Notes under the pieces: model-generated | Databases searched by the model: none | Told to the model about the DNA's origin: nothing | Seen by the model: the letters and a program-made list of their open reading frames with translations, nothing else | Made by a program: the position numbers and the translations under genes | Shown: in pieces, positions 4,113 through 5,012 of the stretch | Layout of the letters: each line of letters begins with the position of its first letter | Numbering within the stretch: position 1 is the first letter of the stretch | From: an uncultured Collinsella sp. | GTDB lineage: Bacteria > Actinomycetota > Coriobacteriia > Coriobacteriales > Coriobacteriaceae | Reading direction: 5' to 3' | NCBI GenBank assembly: GCA_902478945.1 | Contig: CABSMX010000116.1 | Span: forward strand, 1-5,012 | Length of the DNA stretch: 5,012 bases

Positions 4113-5012
4113 ATGAACCAGATACTTCTCTTTATCGGCCTCGTCATCATTTTGTGCCTGACCATCAAACCCGTCGGCAAAAAGCTCCCCTTCCCCACCC
4201 TGCTCATCTTTATCGCGCTCGGCATGCTGCTGGGCGTTAACGGGCCGGCGCACATCGACTTTAGCGACTACGCGCTTACCGAAACCGTCTGCAGTACGGC
4301 GCTGCTGTTCATCATGTTCTACGGCGGCTTTAACACCAACATCGACCGCGCCAAGCCTGTCGCCGCGCCCGCGGTACTGCTGAGCACGCTCGGCGTTATC
4401 GCCACCGCCGGCATCACGGGCGCCTTTGCGCACTTCGCACTGGGCTTCGACTGGATCGGCGGTCTGCTGCTGGGCTCGGTCGTGGCGTCGACCGATGCGG
4501 CGAGCGTCTTTAGCGTGCTGCGCGAGCACAACCTATCGCTGAGGGGCGGCACCGACTCGCTGCTCGAGGTCGAATCGGGCTCCAACGACCCCGTCGCCTA
4601 CATGCTCACCGCGGTGCTCGCGACCCTCGCGGCGGGCGGCAATATCGACATTCCCGTGCTGCTGGCCAAGCAGATCATCCTGGGTGTGGGGCTGGGCCTT
4701 GCCATCGGCTGGACATCCAGCCGCCTGATTGAGCGCGCACACGCAACGGCCGAGGGCGCGCAGACTATCTTTTTGTTCGCCGTGGCGATCGTCGCCTACG
4801 CGCTGCCGAGCTACCTGGGCGGCAACGGCTTTTTGGCCGTATACCTGGCAGGCATTGTGCTGGGCGCGAGCGACATCACCGGCAAGGTCGAGATGGCGCA
4901 CTTCTTCGATACCCTTACCGAGATGGCCGAGATGACCATCTTCTTTTTGCTCGGCCTGCTCGTCACGCCCGCCCGCCTGCCGCAAATGCTGCTGCCGGGC
5001 CTGGCACTCATG
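4113..5012 (+). CDS. K+/H+ antiporter, CPA1 family (NhaP2/CvrA-like), first 300 residues, 3' end outside window
   Basis: This integral membrane antiporter would exchange cytosolic K+ (or Na+) for H+ and help set ion balance and turgor. The frame is open from the ATG at 4113 to the window end. Hallmarks in order: FPTLLIFIALGMLLGVNG at about 27-44; LLFIMFYGGFNTNID at about 64-78 (the family's LDGGM-like segment); GSVVASTDAASVFSVLR at 121-137, with the Thr127-Asp128 of the unwound helix; LEVESGSNDPVAYMLT at 151-166, with the ion-binding Asn158-Asp159 pair; GGNGFLAVYLAGIVLG at 236-251. About nine or ten hydrophobic segments are visible. E. coli NhaP2 (CvrA) is 578 residues and carries a C-terminal TrkA-C/RCK-type regulatory region; whether that part is present here cannot be seen. 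The gene diverges from the phosphoesterase, and nothing looks damaged. Confidence 0.92.
   Translation, partial: MNQILLFIGLVIILCLTIKPVGKKLPFPTLLIFIALGMLLGVNGPAHIDFSDYALTETVCSTALLFIMFYGGFNTNIDRAKPVAAPAVLLSTLGVIATAGITGAFAHFALGFDWIGGLLLGSVVASTDAASVFSVLREHNLSLRGGTDSLLEVESGSNDPVAYMLTAVLATLAAGGNIDIPVLLAKQIILGVGLGLAIGWTSSRLIERAHATAEGAQTIFLFAVAIVAYALPSYLGGNGFLAVYLAGIVLGASDITGKVEMAHFFDTLTEMAEMTIFFLLGLLVTPARLPQMLLPGLALM

Noticed and set aside
3790..4116. 108-codon plus-strand frame whose TGA overlaps the antiporter ATG
   Set aside because: The ATGA overlap hinted at translational coupling, but the start sits on the phosphoesterase start codon, there is no ribosome binding site, and the product is low-complexity Pro/Ala/Arg/Ser sequence.
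4107..4985. Minus-strand open frames of 140 and 150 codons
   Set aside because: They lie opposite the antiporter and have the Gln/Asp/Gly/Ala-rich composition typical of antisense shadows.

Overview
The window looks like bacterial chromosome at high GC (roughly 60% by eye). It most resembles a gut-associated high-GC Gram-positive of the Coriobacteriia, possibly Collinsella or a relative. That placement is inferred from codon use, the gene complement (ATP-dependent PEP carboxykinase, MOP-type flippase, PPP-type phosphoesterase, NhaP2-like antiporter) and general resemblance; no marker gene proves it. The first 47 bases are not biological. They are an Illumina Nextera read-2/i7 adapter (end of P7, an 8-base index, then the transposase adapter ending in the 19-bp mosaic end), so genuine sequence starts at 48 and the source contig probably ends there.

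Layout: (1) 48-728, minus strand, the N-terminal 227 codons of pckA, cut off at the contig end. (2) 729-1053, an intergenic region between divergent genes that holds five separate inverted repeats. (3) 1054-2634, plus strand, a 526-aa MOP-superfamily polysaccharide flippase-like membrane protein with a TTG start and a hydrophilic N-terminal extension of about 118 residues. (4) 2635-2951, a convergent intergenic region with a 16-bp perfect inverted repeat around a 91-bp centre, and two hairpins that carry the same ten-base loop motif; the one nearer the phosphoesterase gene is probably its terminator. (5) 2952-3791, minus strand, a complete 279-aa calcineurin-like phosphoesterase of the PPP/PrpA type. 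(6) 3792-4112, a divergent intergenic region with a plausible promoter for the phosphoesterase, an unusual alternating dyad and a C-rich, almost T-free block. (7) 4113-5012, plus strand, the first 300 codons of a CPA1 K+/H+ antiporter, truncated by the window end.

The four genes alternate in orientation (minus, plus, minus, plus), so each is probably its own transcription unit. They do not form an evident pathway: the functions are central carbon metabolism, envelope polysaccharide export, protein or nucleotide dephosphorylation, and ion homeostasis. I see no mobile-element genes, CRISPR array, tRNA, rRNA or new multi-gene system. The unusual material is all in the three intergenic regions, which are dense in dyad symmetry and may contain dispersed repeat families.
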